A stretch of 64,000 nt of DNA from Haliclystus octoradiatus (lineage: Eukaryota; Cnidaria; Staurozoa; Stauromedusae; Haliclystidae): positions 3,853,001-3,917,000 of the forward strand of contig OU744446.1 of assembly GCA_916610825.1 (NCBI GenBank), written 5' to 3'. The notes beneath the pieces were generated by a model that searched no databases, had not been told where the DNA came from, and saw only the letters and a program-made list of their open reading frames with translations. Of the stretch, positions 1-12,042 are shown piece after piece (position 1 is the stretch's first letter; each line of letters opens with the position of its first letter). A program made the translations under genes and the position numbers.

Positions 1-300
1 TGTTATGCAAATTAGAATTGTGGGACTCATTGTCATATAGACAGCTGCTCTATTGTAGTTGCGATGATTTCACGACAAAGCAAGATTTACTGAGCGTGAC
101 TTATTTGCATGTTTGAATGAACTCTCAAATCGTCTACAATTTTGACTTGTATATACACATAGATAATAGATATATTATGATACGTGGGATTCTACCTCAT
201 ATAGATGTGAGCACAATTGGGACAAATGGGATAACACATAAGCATGTTTACCACAACAGGGAATGTCATTCGGATCAGTAAGGAAAAGCATTTGCCCCAG

Positions 301-630
301 ACCCTGGGGGGTAACTTTCATTGCGCTTCGATGGGGTCGTTCAAATGGAACTTTGGCGAAATGACCATGAAAATTTTCTACATGATGAAAAAGATACCCC
401 AAATATATTTTTATGAATGACAGATTTAACCAAAACAAAGAGAAAAAAGAAAAATTCATAGGCAGAATTTGTTTTGAAGAATGAAAAAATTGCAAAAGCG
501 TCAAAAGGATACCTCAAAAAAGTTTCATGACTAAGCATACCCTAAAAAAGTTTTCTGGATTTTGAAAAAGGTACCCTTTAATATTTGAACGTCCCCGATA
601 CTAAAAGTATGGAAGTTACCCCCCCGGGTA
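301..630. mobile_element. MITE of the poly-G/C-ended family (copy 1)
   Basis: Begins ACCCTGGGGGGTAAC and ends GTTACCCCCCCGGGT, so the ends are inverted repeats. The interior is AT-rich and non-coding, with recurrent 'atacccc' and 'aaaaag' blocks, and the full length is alignable by eye to 2531-2843. A degenerate 8-bp duplication (CCCAGACC / ACCAGACT) may flank it. The open frames over this stretch are by-products. Confidence 0.65.
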
Positions 631-883
631 CCAGACTCTATCCCTGCAGTACTCCACTTATGATAGGTAAACATAGCCTTTTGTGATTTGATATAGGACT
701 TTCGCTTCTTTTACTATCGATAACGAAAAGCCAATGTGCAGAATTTATGCTACTGTGCGTGTTGCAGACACAATCTGATAAATTCTTGTGGCGAGGAGCG
801 GAAAAAGATAGGAGAAGACTAGACAACTCCGTATAACCAATAAATTTAAAATTACAATGTTAACGTGTATCAATTGATTCTCT

Positions 884-3800
884 TCATCTCATGAAATCTT
901 TTTTATATATTGTATAAGATACAAACAAATTAAAATAATAGAAATAAATAAGCCCAACAAACAAATATACAGGATGCAACAGTATGTTATTATAATCATA
1001 AATGTTGACAAAATGATAAGTTATAAAAATAGCTGGTAAAAATCTAGTTATAGATGCAGGAAATGAGAGCAATTTTACTATTTTGAAAATTATTGTATCT
1101 TTGTAATTAGATAAATTCAGTAAAAATCTAAGATCTTGAATCATGGTTGACAGTTCAGTGACATACAGAACCATTGCTATACCACAGCTTCGCTGCAAAA
1201 GTACACTGGCAGCAAAGTATGGACCAGCCTACAAAGAAGAATGCCTTACACAAATTAAACCAATGAATGACAATTAAAACTCCCTTAGTGAATTTCTAGT
1301 TCTTTCTTAGTAAAAGTAAAAGTCGAACTTAGTTCAAAAACGTTTCCTCAACTCATGCAGAACTCAAACCGAATTAATTGTTTGTAAACTTTTTATATCC
1401 TATCAATTAAATAAAATGAAATTGTTAGTTATATATTATCAATTAGCTCATTCTATATAATGATTCTATGTGACTTGATTTAAATATGCAATGTATAATT
1501 AGCAGACACACTTTTACACTTTGAGTATAAGATATATTCTTGATATTGTTATTTGAAGTAGTCTAGATTTATTCATCCATATTCTGAGCCAATTAGAGAC
1601 AACACATAGTTAAAAATGTGCACCGAAACTAATTACACATTGCTCTGCTCGTTAAAACTCAGATAAAAATGAAAAGAGTAAATCATGAGCTAAGTTATGA
1701 AGAACGTTTAATCAATTTAAATCTAGACAGTTTAGAGAAAAGATTTGCATTGCATGCGGATTTAATCCTTTACTTTAAAATCGTAAATAATGGATACATC
1801 ATTATTCAAAATTTCAAGTCACGGTCTTTTAATTATGCCTCTTACTAAATCAAATGTGTACTGTCATTCATTTGGTTAACCTGCATATAAATATTCAAAA
1901 CTCAGGATCTTTAATTACTCGCATCAGCGAAAAATGTACATATGTTTAAAACTAGACTTAAATGTGAGACCTTAATATCTAAAATATCTTAATATAATTA
2001 ATTTGTAAATAATCACACTTTCTGTAAGTAATTCACAGTCATTGTTGTTTTACAGAATTAAAAAAAAATAAATGAAAAATAAAGAGTACATCAATATAGC
2101 GTACAAAATGGAAAATAGTGCAGTGTAAGCCAGCATGGTAGTGAAATCATTTTAAGAAGACCCATTTCATTTGAATGAAAAGAGCCTGGCACTAGTTCCG
2201 GTGTCACATTTTTAACGTTTTTTTTCCGGATTGACTTATATGATCATACCAAAGAATTCTGCATCATTTTCATACCAAAATATTCAAGATAAAAAATTTC
2301 AAAATGGCTACAAAAGATTTGACTACCATACTGTGTAAGCCTATATGATGCCACTAATTGACTTCTAGATACCAGCTATAGATACTCACCCATAAATGAT
2401 GTATGATGTAAAATCTTTCTTTTGCACTACCATACATAACCATGTCAAACGCATCATATGCGAAGTACCCTGAAATTCACAAATAAATAATATTAATTAC
2501 TAAATCTAAAACTGCAACTAGAAGGTATACACCCGGGAGTAACTTCCATTGCGCTACGACGGGGTTGTTTGAATGAAATTTTGGTAGAATGACTGTAAAT
2601 ATTGTTCACATAATGCAAAAGATACTCCAAATATGTTTTATGAATAAAAGATTCAACCAAAATTAATTAAAAAAAATTCGTAGTCAGAATTTGAATTGCA
2701 AAATGAAAAATTTGAAAAGGCGTCAAAAGCGTACTGACTAATCATACCCTAAAAGTTTCTTCTGGAATTCCCTAAAAAGGTACCCTATCTTTAATACTTG
2801 AAAATCCCCGTATACCAAAGTATCGAAGTTAAACCCCCGGAGGGTTATGCATCATTTTAGAATTTGATATCCAAGAATGTCTTTAACTTGGAAAAGTATG
2901 CTCTTAACTTGACACTTCCTGTATATTTTTGTAATTTAGCATCCCCTGTGACAGATCACAATTGTATCATTTCCTGAAGCCGTTTTAAAAGGTACAATAC
3001 ACATGCTCCTTTCAGTTATCATCATCATCATCATCATTTATTCAGAACCTTTAAGCTATACAAACTTTTTTTCAAAGGATTGATTCACATTCACAAACGG
3101 CACCTTAATAATATTGATTTAAAACCTTATTGTATCCTGAATAGATAATTATTATTGAATATTGGTTGTATATAAAAATATATATTACTATCGTAAACGG
3201 ATGTACATAAGTGGGAGTTTTGAACCTTCCCTGTATTTGCCAGCCAATTGTTTTTAATTGACAAAAATACATACATACATACATTTTCCGATGCACATGA
3301 TTCCAAAAACTGCAAATGTTATATCTTCAATATTCTCAATCATTAAATACAGTAATATAAAATGAAAAAAACAAAACCCCTCCATGATTTCCCTATTTTC
3401 TTACCTGATGAAAATACCATCAACCATTTTGAATTTTCGTCACAGGTATTTGCAGGGTCAGACAAGATTGCAGGATTATTTGAAAAACTTCAATGAAATA
3501 AAAAATAGAACATTTTATTCCGGGGTATAGTACATAGTTTGTTTTCAAATATTTTGAAATCCTCGGGTAGATTGTACTCAACGGTTGTTAAGTAGTGAAA
3601 ATATACTAAAATTAACATGATGCAACTAATTTTGTAAAAATATTTGGATGGCTGATGTAGTGAATGAGGCAGAAAGCATAATATTTATTTCTCACTTTTT
3701 GCGATATAGAATTCAAAATTAAACACAGCTCTGTTTAATGTATCCAAATTTGAGAGCAAATTTACCGAAAATATAAACAGGAGAGGCACTAATTCAATAA

Positions 3801-4708
3801 TGCCATAATTCAGAGAATGCACTGTCTGTAGATTAAATGGTACAATAATACCATAATTCAGAGAATGCACTGTCTGTAGATAAATAGTATCTGATAATCT
3901 GCAGCATACTGCGGCTTTAGGAATAACGATGCAGTGGTACGTTTTCTTTAATGATGAGAAGTCATTGCAGATATCTTTTAGGGGGAGGGGGTTATTCCTG
4001 GATTTACAATTCAGGAATGTGCCTATTTGTTTTTCAGTGGGAGAGTATACATTTTTGATCGCATTGAAAATGATACTCCCAAATTTCAATAATTTTTGAA
4101 AAGGATATCCCAAAATTTGAAAAATCCCGCTTACAAATTATACCTCAGCATTTAATTAGTCAAATATTTTTTATAAATACAATCGAAAAGTTTCTCCAAT
4201 TTTAATTTGATTACTCAATAAGCTTTTCAACCACCCAGCAATTATTTGACTTTACAGAAATATTTATTTCCTTATTATTTACTGCATAAGTTATACAAAA
4301 ATTTTGTCTATATCGCTAAGTGACAGTCAAATGTCCTTGGCTTAACTCATTAAGCTACTTATTCCGTTCAAACGCTTCCACGCATGCGCATTCAAGTGCC
4401 TGGAAATTTTAATGGTCACAAATACATCCAGTGTTCAAGGCTTACTACCAAATAGTGTCAGCCTATTTAAGCTGTGCTTTTTCAAATCGACACACTTACC
4501 AATAAAGGAATCCAAAAAAAGATAGCGAACTATGAAATAATGCCATCATATAACCTTTCCAACTCCAATCGAGATATGCATGTGCTTTGGATTTTTGTGG
4601 AACTGTGAATATTAATTCATAATCAATGATTTTGTAAATAACCACAAATGCCATGGTACTGGCGATTAAAGTGAAAATGCTGAGGCCGTCCACAACTTCT
4701 GCAGACAT
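884..4708 (-). CDS. TLC-domain membrane protein (TMEM56/TLCD4-like), 4 coding exons
   Basis: Coding exons on the minus strand are 4708-4500, 3487-3405, 2469-2390 and 1228-884. Every junction has GT donor and AG acceptor, phases agree (2, 1, 0), and the total is 717 nt, giving 238 aa. Seen: a hydrophobic segment after the start, then a segment with ALFHSSLSFFGFLYW, then GYFAYDAFDMVMYG followed by FYIIHHLW, then TELSTMIQDLRFLL and two more hydrophobic stretches. The histidine pair after GYF..YD and the (A/T)ELST block match the order found in TMEM56/TLCD4-type TLC proteins, multi-pass proteins linked to lipid handling. The exact substrate is not inferable. The start chosen is ATG at 4708 (MSAEVVDG), which gives the usual family N-terminus. 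An upstream exon 5235-5118 could add 53 residues in phase (listed separately). Introns are about 1 kb; the intron at 2470-3404 holds a MITE. Confidence 0.8.
2531..2843. mobile_element. MITE of the poly-G/C-ended family (copy 2), in an intron of the TLC gene
   Basis: Same layout and interior as 301-630: opens ACCCGGGAGTAACTTCC and closes GAAGTTAAACCCCCGG. It lies within the intron at 2470-3404 of the minus-strand TLC-domain gene and contains no coding frame. Confidence 0.65.
3025..3075 (+). repeat. ATC trinucleotide run followed by a conserved repeat tail
   Basis: A run of CAT/ATC repeats leads into TTTATTCAGAACCTTTAAGC. A diverged relative in the same orientation begins near 34671 (TCATCATTTATTGAGATAAACC). 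Such trinucleotide-plus-tail structures are typical of retroelement ends, but no coding part is present in either copy. Confidence 0.35.
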
Positions 4709-5117
4709 ATTGATGATGGAAAACTGATCTAGATATGTGTTCCTAAATCCTGCATTCAGACAACTGTAAAAATGCGGCATTAATCAATAAACTGTTGTGT
4801 TCGTGATGATGTTTTATATGCATTGTTGACTCTTAAAGAAATCGAGAGAAATTCATTGTTTAGATTTGCTCTACTGTGATAGCAGTTCCATTATCATAGT
4901 TTCATAACAAAGCAAAATTTACTAAGCGCGACTTTTGCATGATCTATCATCAAAGTTAAAAATGGGCTTTGGAATGTTTAATAATAAGCAAAAGTTTGTA
5001 TTTCGATGGGGTTGTTGCTTCTCCATATAGCCTTCAATAGTGTGTTCACTTTGACGCGTGACCGCGTGTACAGTACAGATTTCTTTAGATCCCTACCCTT
5101 TTCATACAAAGTTTTAC

Positions 5118-5235
5118 CCACTGCGTTTGACCTACACTGATGTCTAAATTTTATTTCAATTGCTGATCCCTGCCCTAGTGCTCCAAAATGTACTACTTTA
5201 CTTTTCTTTTTCCGCCGGCCATTATCTTCTTCCAT
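5118..5235 (-). CDS. Possible alternative 5' coding exon of the TLC-domain gene
   Basis: Minus-strand ATG at 5235 opens a lysine-rich frame (MEEDNGRRKKKSKVV...). A GT donor follows position 5118 in phase 1. An AG acceptor at 4751-4750 begins the next exon with GA, so splicing 5235-5118 to 4749-4500 keeps the frame open into the TLC protein (residues ...NAV-G-FRNTYLDQ...), giving 291 aa in total. The donor is only moderate (GTAAAA). Without splicing the frame runs on to 4978. It may be a 5' exon, an unrelated small exon, or a chance frame. Confidence 0.35.
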
Positions 5236-5425
5236 TCTAGATATTCTTTCAAGCGGCTCTATCGTTATATAAAACTATTTTGAGAACATATGTAGGGATA
5301 GAGAAATTTATGCTGTTCATATTTGAGGAACTGTGAACAAGATTATAAATGCTTATATGGTTGGATGAGATTATATAGAGTTCAAAGAATTTGCAATGCC
5401 AACATTTCACCGGGCATTCCACGTA

Positions 5426-6037
5426 GGAAATGTAAATCCAACGGTACTTTAATTAGTATTTGTAGTTTTTGTAGTAGCCCTGCTGAATAGCTACGCGGGT
5501 GGATTTTTTTTTTGTATTTATCATTTATCCACAAACCTGTAAGCTTGCAGTTTTTTTCACCGGGGTGGTTGGTTAATTGGTTAGTATTTTGAAGCGTGTG
5601 TGCGTTTAATAGCTGGGTGCCCTTCCTGATGCCAACCTATAGTGCTCCGGCCAGGGATTGAACCTGAGACGCTGGGGACCGTGGTCCAATGCCATAGACA
5701 CTACACCGAAGGCTGTACTGTGTGTAAAAGTACCCTTGGTTTCTTCGGTGCTTTGTTATTCTTTGATTTAGTACATCACTTGTCTAACATGATTTCTTTC
5801 TGTATCTTCATGTGGCCATCAACATCATCAATAATCAATTATCTATTTACTGCGAAGGATGTCTAACAATTTGTTCCTTGATGTTGGTGACAACACTTTA
5901 AAAATTACTAAAAGTGAACATTTCAAACAAAAAAATTATCAAATTTCTCTTCCCTACACGCACAAGCTTAGCTATCAACAGTGCTAGTACTACAACAACG
6001 AAAAACTAATTACACATTCCGTTGGATTTACATTTCC
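5426..6037. repeat. 19-bp inverted repeats flanking a SINE-containing segment
   Basis: GGAAATGTAAATCCAACGG at 5426-5444 recurs as its exact reverse complement at 6019-6037. The 612-bp segment between holds a tRNA-derived SINE and ends immediately before the AAAT microsatellite. The pair could be the termini of a small element that later received the SINE. Confidence 0.4.
5545..5715 (-). mobile_element. tRNA-derived SINE (second family), minus strand
   Basis: Read on the minus strand, 5712-5642 resembles a tRNA with a B-box GGTTCAATCCC and an A-box-like stretch upstream. It is followed by a body containing a 'ggcatcaggaagggcaccca' segment and ending in a T/A-rich tail near 5545. The B-box and tRNA-like head support a pol III retroposon. 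Boundaries are approximate and no target duplication was recognised. Confidence 0.55.
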
Positions 6038-6043
6038 TGAGTG

Positions 6044-7764
<1,721 letters not shown>

Positions 7765-10475
7765 ATGTTTGGACATATTATCCAATTGGCTGTACTTGGA
7801 TTAGGTGCTTTATTTACTGGATATAAAATTGTGAAAGCAACCAAAAGACATAATAGATATGATAGTACCTCAAAGAATTATATGAACAAGATGACGAAGA
7901 TAGTAGATCTATTGATTAAAGGTAACACTGGCATTCTACCTTAATAAGTTAATTTAAGAGGTTTTTGAGTTTTGGAAAATAGCCATCATTGCTATAGTAT
8001 TTCTGCGGTATTATATCTCAAATATTCTTGTTCAAGACAGTATTGTTCATGATGCTATATGGTAGTGTGAAATTATATGAATATACAACTTCTATATGTC
8101 TGTGGAAAAAATGCGGGAAGTAATCCCTTTGAAAGTTGAATATCTCTATACAGTGTCTATCTGTATGATATATGTACCTTTCAAATTTAATGTGTTTTTA
8201 AAGTTTTCTCCATTTTCTTTGTAACAAAAACCATAACAGTATCGAACAATGGGTCTCAGTAAAATCCATTCTACAGTCTTCTGGTGAAATGCTACTGTTT
8301 CTTTATTTTTGCAACACACACAGAAACACAACTGCAACATTTTAGAAACTACTGCGGCTGTATACAAATATCATAAAATGTGATTTTATAGAAAGCAAGT
8401 TTATTCATGCTTATTAGAAATTAATATATCATTGTTATACTATCAAGACTATATATTCCGTTGTTTAGATCGAATCAATCGACAGCCTAAAGATCTGCAA
8501 GGTATATATATATACTTATGTGAATCGATAATTTTCTCAGTACAGTACGTGGAACCTGTTATTCCAGTCTCATCTCCTGGCTCTCATCTATACAGCAGCG
8601 CCTAGTTATAATGGTCACACTTATAGTATTTATATAATTGTAGATATATCCCAATTGCCATGCGTAACCAAAGTCACCTGCATAAGAGGTAGATTTATGT
8701 ACATATCAAAACTGGCTCTTGTATTACCTAATTTATTGTTCTACCTTTTTCTCCTTCGTATGAGCAAATAATTATATAAAATTTCGAATAAGGTGTTAAA
8801 ACCAGCAGTATCATGCACAAAATGCCAGACAAAATGTCGAGGTCTTAATGAAGACTCCATACTCTATCGCATTAAATTGCATTAATAATAGTGAGTTTTA
8901 TATTCGGAGAGAACTGAAAGCGGGATCAAAATTCACACTCAAAAGTTGTTATAATACGCCTCCATACTGCGGATCTGTCTAGGGAATCCCTCAACAAAAC
9001 TTCGGACTGACAGCTTCGTTCACAAAGAAGCTTTTCAAAATATTTGTACTGGTCAAAACGAACGAAGTTTATTTTCCTGCATTCTACAAAACTCGGTTTT
9101 GGCAGTTTCAGGTTTCATAGTAACTTCCGACAGAAGAGAGGCTTTCATACCCATTGCAGCACAGCCGATAAAAGTATTTGAAACCAAAAAGTACTAACAT
9201 CTGTCAATAAACATTTGTAGGGTCATTAATTGTGAGTTCTCATTTCTATACACAAGGCGACAATTAGAGCTACTTTCCGAGTTGTAGCAAGGGAATCAAT
9301 CCTAAAAGGAGATCATAGAAGACCATCTAGTGAGGAAACATGCTATCTACCATGCTTACGCTATAATCCTAAATGGCTTTTTATTGAATGCTGGTTGGTC
9401 ACCGGACGGAATGCTGGTTGTGGATGTAAATTCCTCATAGACGATATCGAAAGGGACTTCCTTCTGAATCCAGACATCCCTAATATCTCATTGCATTATG
9501 AAAGCTTCGTTTCTTTCACGACAATAGCAAATTCAATACGAAAGTTGCTGGTCATCAAAAACTATCTATACACTTCCGTAAGTTCTTAAGCAAAATAATA
9601 ATGCTTTATAAATCATTTAATTAGTAATTGCCACTCTAAAATTTAGATTGGATACTCCCATCTGATCAGCACAAATGCATTTATCCTGAAACATCAACTG
9701 AGGAGGCATTACGTATATGGCACACACCAATGAGTAAGTTGACTGCGTTATTTAGTATGTAGATATTCTATTTCGTTTCATCGGTTTATTCAAATATCTA
9801 TACATGCCCTTCATAAACTAATGTGCAAATTTTCCAGCGTTCTTACGTGAAACTCTAAGTAACGGAATATTTGATTTAACTTTCTTCAAATTTCCAAATA
9901 TTGGTGGTTATTAATTATTGTTTGAAACTCTTCAATCGATAAATGATACATGCCATATATTACACAATCCCATTGTTATTATTATACTTGTTATCATATT
10001 TATTTTACAAGATACTTTAATATGTGTATGATGCGATTGAATTATGATGCCTGATGCATTTTTGATTTCAGTTGGTTTATTCGAGATGTCATCACTCTTC
10101 TTTGGTCCATTGCATTATAAGAATGTTCACTTAACTGGCTCAATGGATGGTTTTAATCCAAACCAGTTATTCAACATAATTATTAAAAGAGATGAAAAAC
10201 ATATGGCTATTTCAATTACGATCAATAAAACATTCATCATTGAAGATGATTTTCCTCATCTGACTGATATTATAGAGGCACGCATTGCTTGTATATCTAA
10301 TACAGTCAATCGATGGATTACATCATTGGGTTCCAATGTAATTGCAAGTACACCTGTTACTAGAGTGATTAATGGACATACATTTCTTGATTTAGAGGTT
10401 TCACTACAACTACCAGCACATCACAGCTGTTCCTTAAGTGATTTGCAAACAGCAGGAGTTATTCAATTTATTTAG
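7765..10475 (+). CDS. Four-exon gene of unknown function, N-terminal membrane anchor
   Basis: Exons 7765-7921, 8469-8501 (33-nt microexon), 9647-9733 and 10072-10475 join with GT-AG borders, all in phase 1, to give 681 nt and 226 aa. The start MFGHIIQLAVLGLGALFTGYK is a hydrophobic segment of about 20 residues followed by a basic patch (KATKRHNRY), which suggests a signal anchor. The last exon encodes most of the protein (GLFEMSSLFFGPLHY... to ...QTAGVIQFI) and looks globular, with alternating beta-type hydrophobics. The family is not recognised, so no function is claimed. Exons 1 and 4 are the most certain; the microexon is supported only by splice signals and phase. An open frame in intron 2 (9226-9589) does not fit the phases and is left out of the model. 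Confidence 0.65.
9226..9589 (+). other. Unexplained 120-codon open frame within an intron
   Basis: Frame from about 9226 (VLISIHKATIRATFRVVARE...) to the stop after 9589, in sequence of clearly higher GC than its surroundings, with a GTAAGT donor-like site at 9584. It has five cysteines and a protein-like composition. Its phases do not match the flanking exons of the four-exon gene. It could be a cassette exon with shifted phase, a relic of a transposon (the GC-richer block starts near 8880), or chance. Confidence 0.25.
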
Positions 10476-11379
10476 TTATTATTTAAAACCTACTATTATA
10501 GTACATTCTGATATTAAATTATATCAATTCCACGCTCCCTGTTGTTTTTGTTTGTTTGTTTTGTTTGTCACAATGGAAATTATCATCCAATCGGAAAAAC
10601 AACCTCGACAGCAGATGATAAAATGATTTAGAAAAGATGATCATGTATTTCTAAAAAACTTCTTCTGCTGCTGGGTGGTTTTAGCATCCAAAACTTAGTA
10701 TCAATCAATCTCATCTACTAAATCATCCAATATAGAGAACAAAATTGAATGCAACTCTGAGTACTACACTGGCTCCTTTCTCTATTTAAGATGTGGAAAA
10801 GTCCATTTTGAGGTCCATCTCAACTAAGAATATGTTCAGTTCATCCCAATAGACTTTTCTGGTTACTCAACACCGCTATACTTAGATTCTATTAATCATC
10901 TTTTTCGCAACTGCCATGTTGGTGTTTCATATAATAGCAATATTTCCTTGATTGAGGGTCTTACAATAAAATACAATACCAGGATGGGTTATAAATCTTT
11001 GCTTTGAACGAGGGATTCATTGTAAGCCTGTAAAAAAGACCTTTTCTTATCTACTGCCAAATTATATACCAATCCTGCCATCAGCTCGATTTAGCTTGAT
11101 TAATTATCAAAGCAGCCTGATAGTAGGATTACAGCATAATTCCGTCCAAGCGTCAATCACAAACTACGAAGCATTTTTCGTATGCTATACCATATACGAG
11201 CTATTCATAAGAATCTTCTTGGTGATGATTTTAGTACAAAATAACACTACTGTAACATTAATAATACTATGAGCTATACTATACTATATAACAAGTATCT
11301 TCTCAACAATACCACTGTCACATAGATATCACACATAGTATACCAAACATCTTCATTATACAGCATTTTAAATTTGAGA
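10476..11379. other. Intergenic, 3' flank of the four-exon gene
   Basis: AT-rich non-coding sequence. An AATAAA motif lies at about 10965 and could serve as a polyadenylation signal, but it is far from the stop codon. No other structure seen. Confidence 0.4.
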
Positions 11380-11388
11380 GTCATCATC
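11380..11388. repeat. Left 9-bp target site duplication of the large transposon
   Basis: GTCATCATC here is repeated exactly at 16009-16017, just outside the two inverted repeats. Because the motif is itself repetitive, a 7-bp duplication with an element two bases longer is also possible. Confidence 0.75.
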
Positions 11389-11813
11389 AGCAAGGGGGAC
11401 AAACCGTGATTGGTTAAAAAAGTAAACTTGCGTCCTGTAAATACAGCTTCGAAGTAGCTTTGATTTGACATTCTAGCCAATAGAGTGTCAGAAAGAAGTC
11501 AACAGTTTACTTTTTCGCGCCATTTTGACGATATTTTGTTAAAATTTACTAGCCTACAAACCTTGATCGCCTATAAATGGTTTCCAAACGGATTGTAAAA
11601 ATTTCTTCACTTTTGAGTTGCTTTATACTTGTTCTTGGTCTGTTTATAACATTAGCATGATCGGACGATAGCATGTTGAGATATTTTAAGTTTTCTCAAA
11701 ACTTACATTCACGACGCTTCGAAGGAATTTTTTGAAATTCTTTCCAACTTCAATCTGCAAATAATCTGGCGATCGCTGATGAAACAAGCTTGAATATTGA
11801 TTAAAATATAGCA
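11389..11813 (+). repeat. Left terminal inverted repeat of the 4.6 kb transposon
   Basis: Reverse complement of 15585-16008 with three differences noticed. Contains no gene, but short open frames (11274-11480) cross it and are not real. Confidence 0.95.
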
Positions 11814-12042
11814 ATATATGTATTAGAAAACTGCATGTATATATAAATCAAACATCATTCTCATTCTTAGTTCATATTTTGTTCGTTTGATTATCTTAAT
11901 CTTGCTGTTACCCTGTTGTACGCCACGCTGGAATCCGCGCGAATTTCAAACGATGGTTATGAAACATTTTAAATAAACAACTTGAAAGTCAGCAAAATCA
12001 GCTGTTTTTAAATCCCAAAATTTACTACCAAAATGAGTAAAT

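Noticed and set aside
175-538. Two overlapping minus-strand frames of 65-109 codons
   Set aside because: They cover a MITE with inverted G/C-rich ends; composition is not protein-like.
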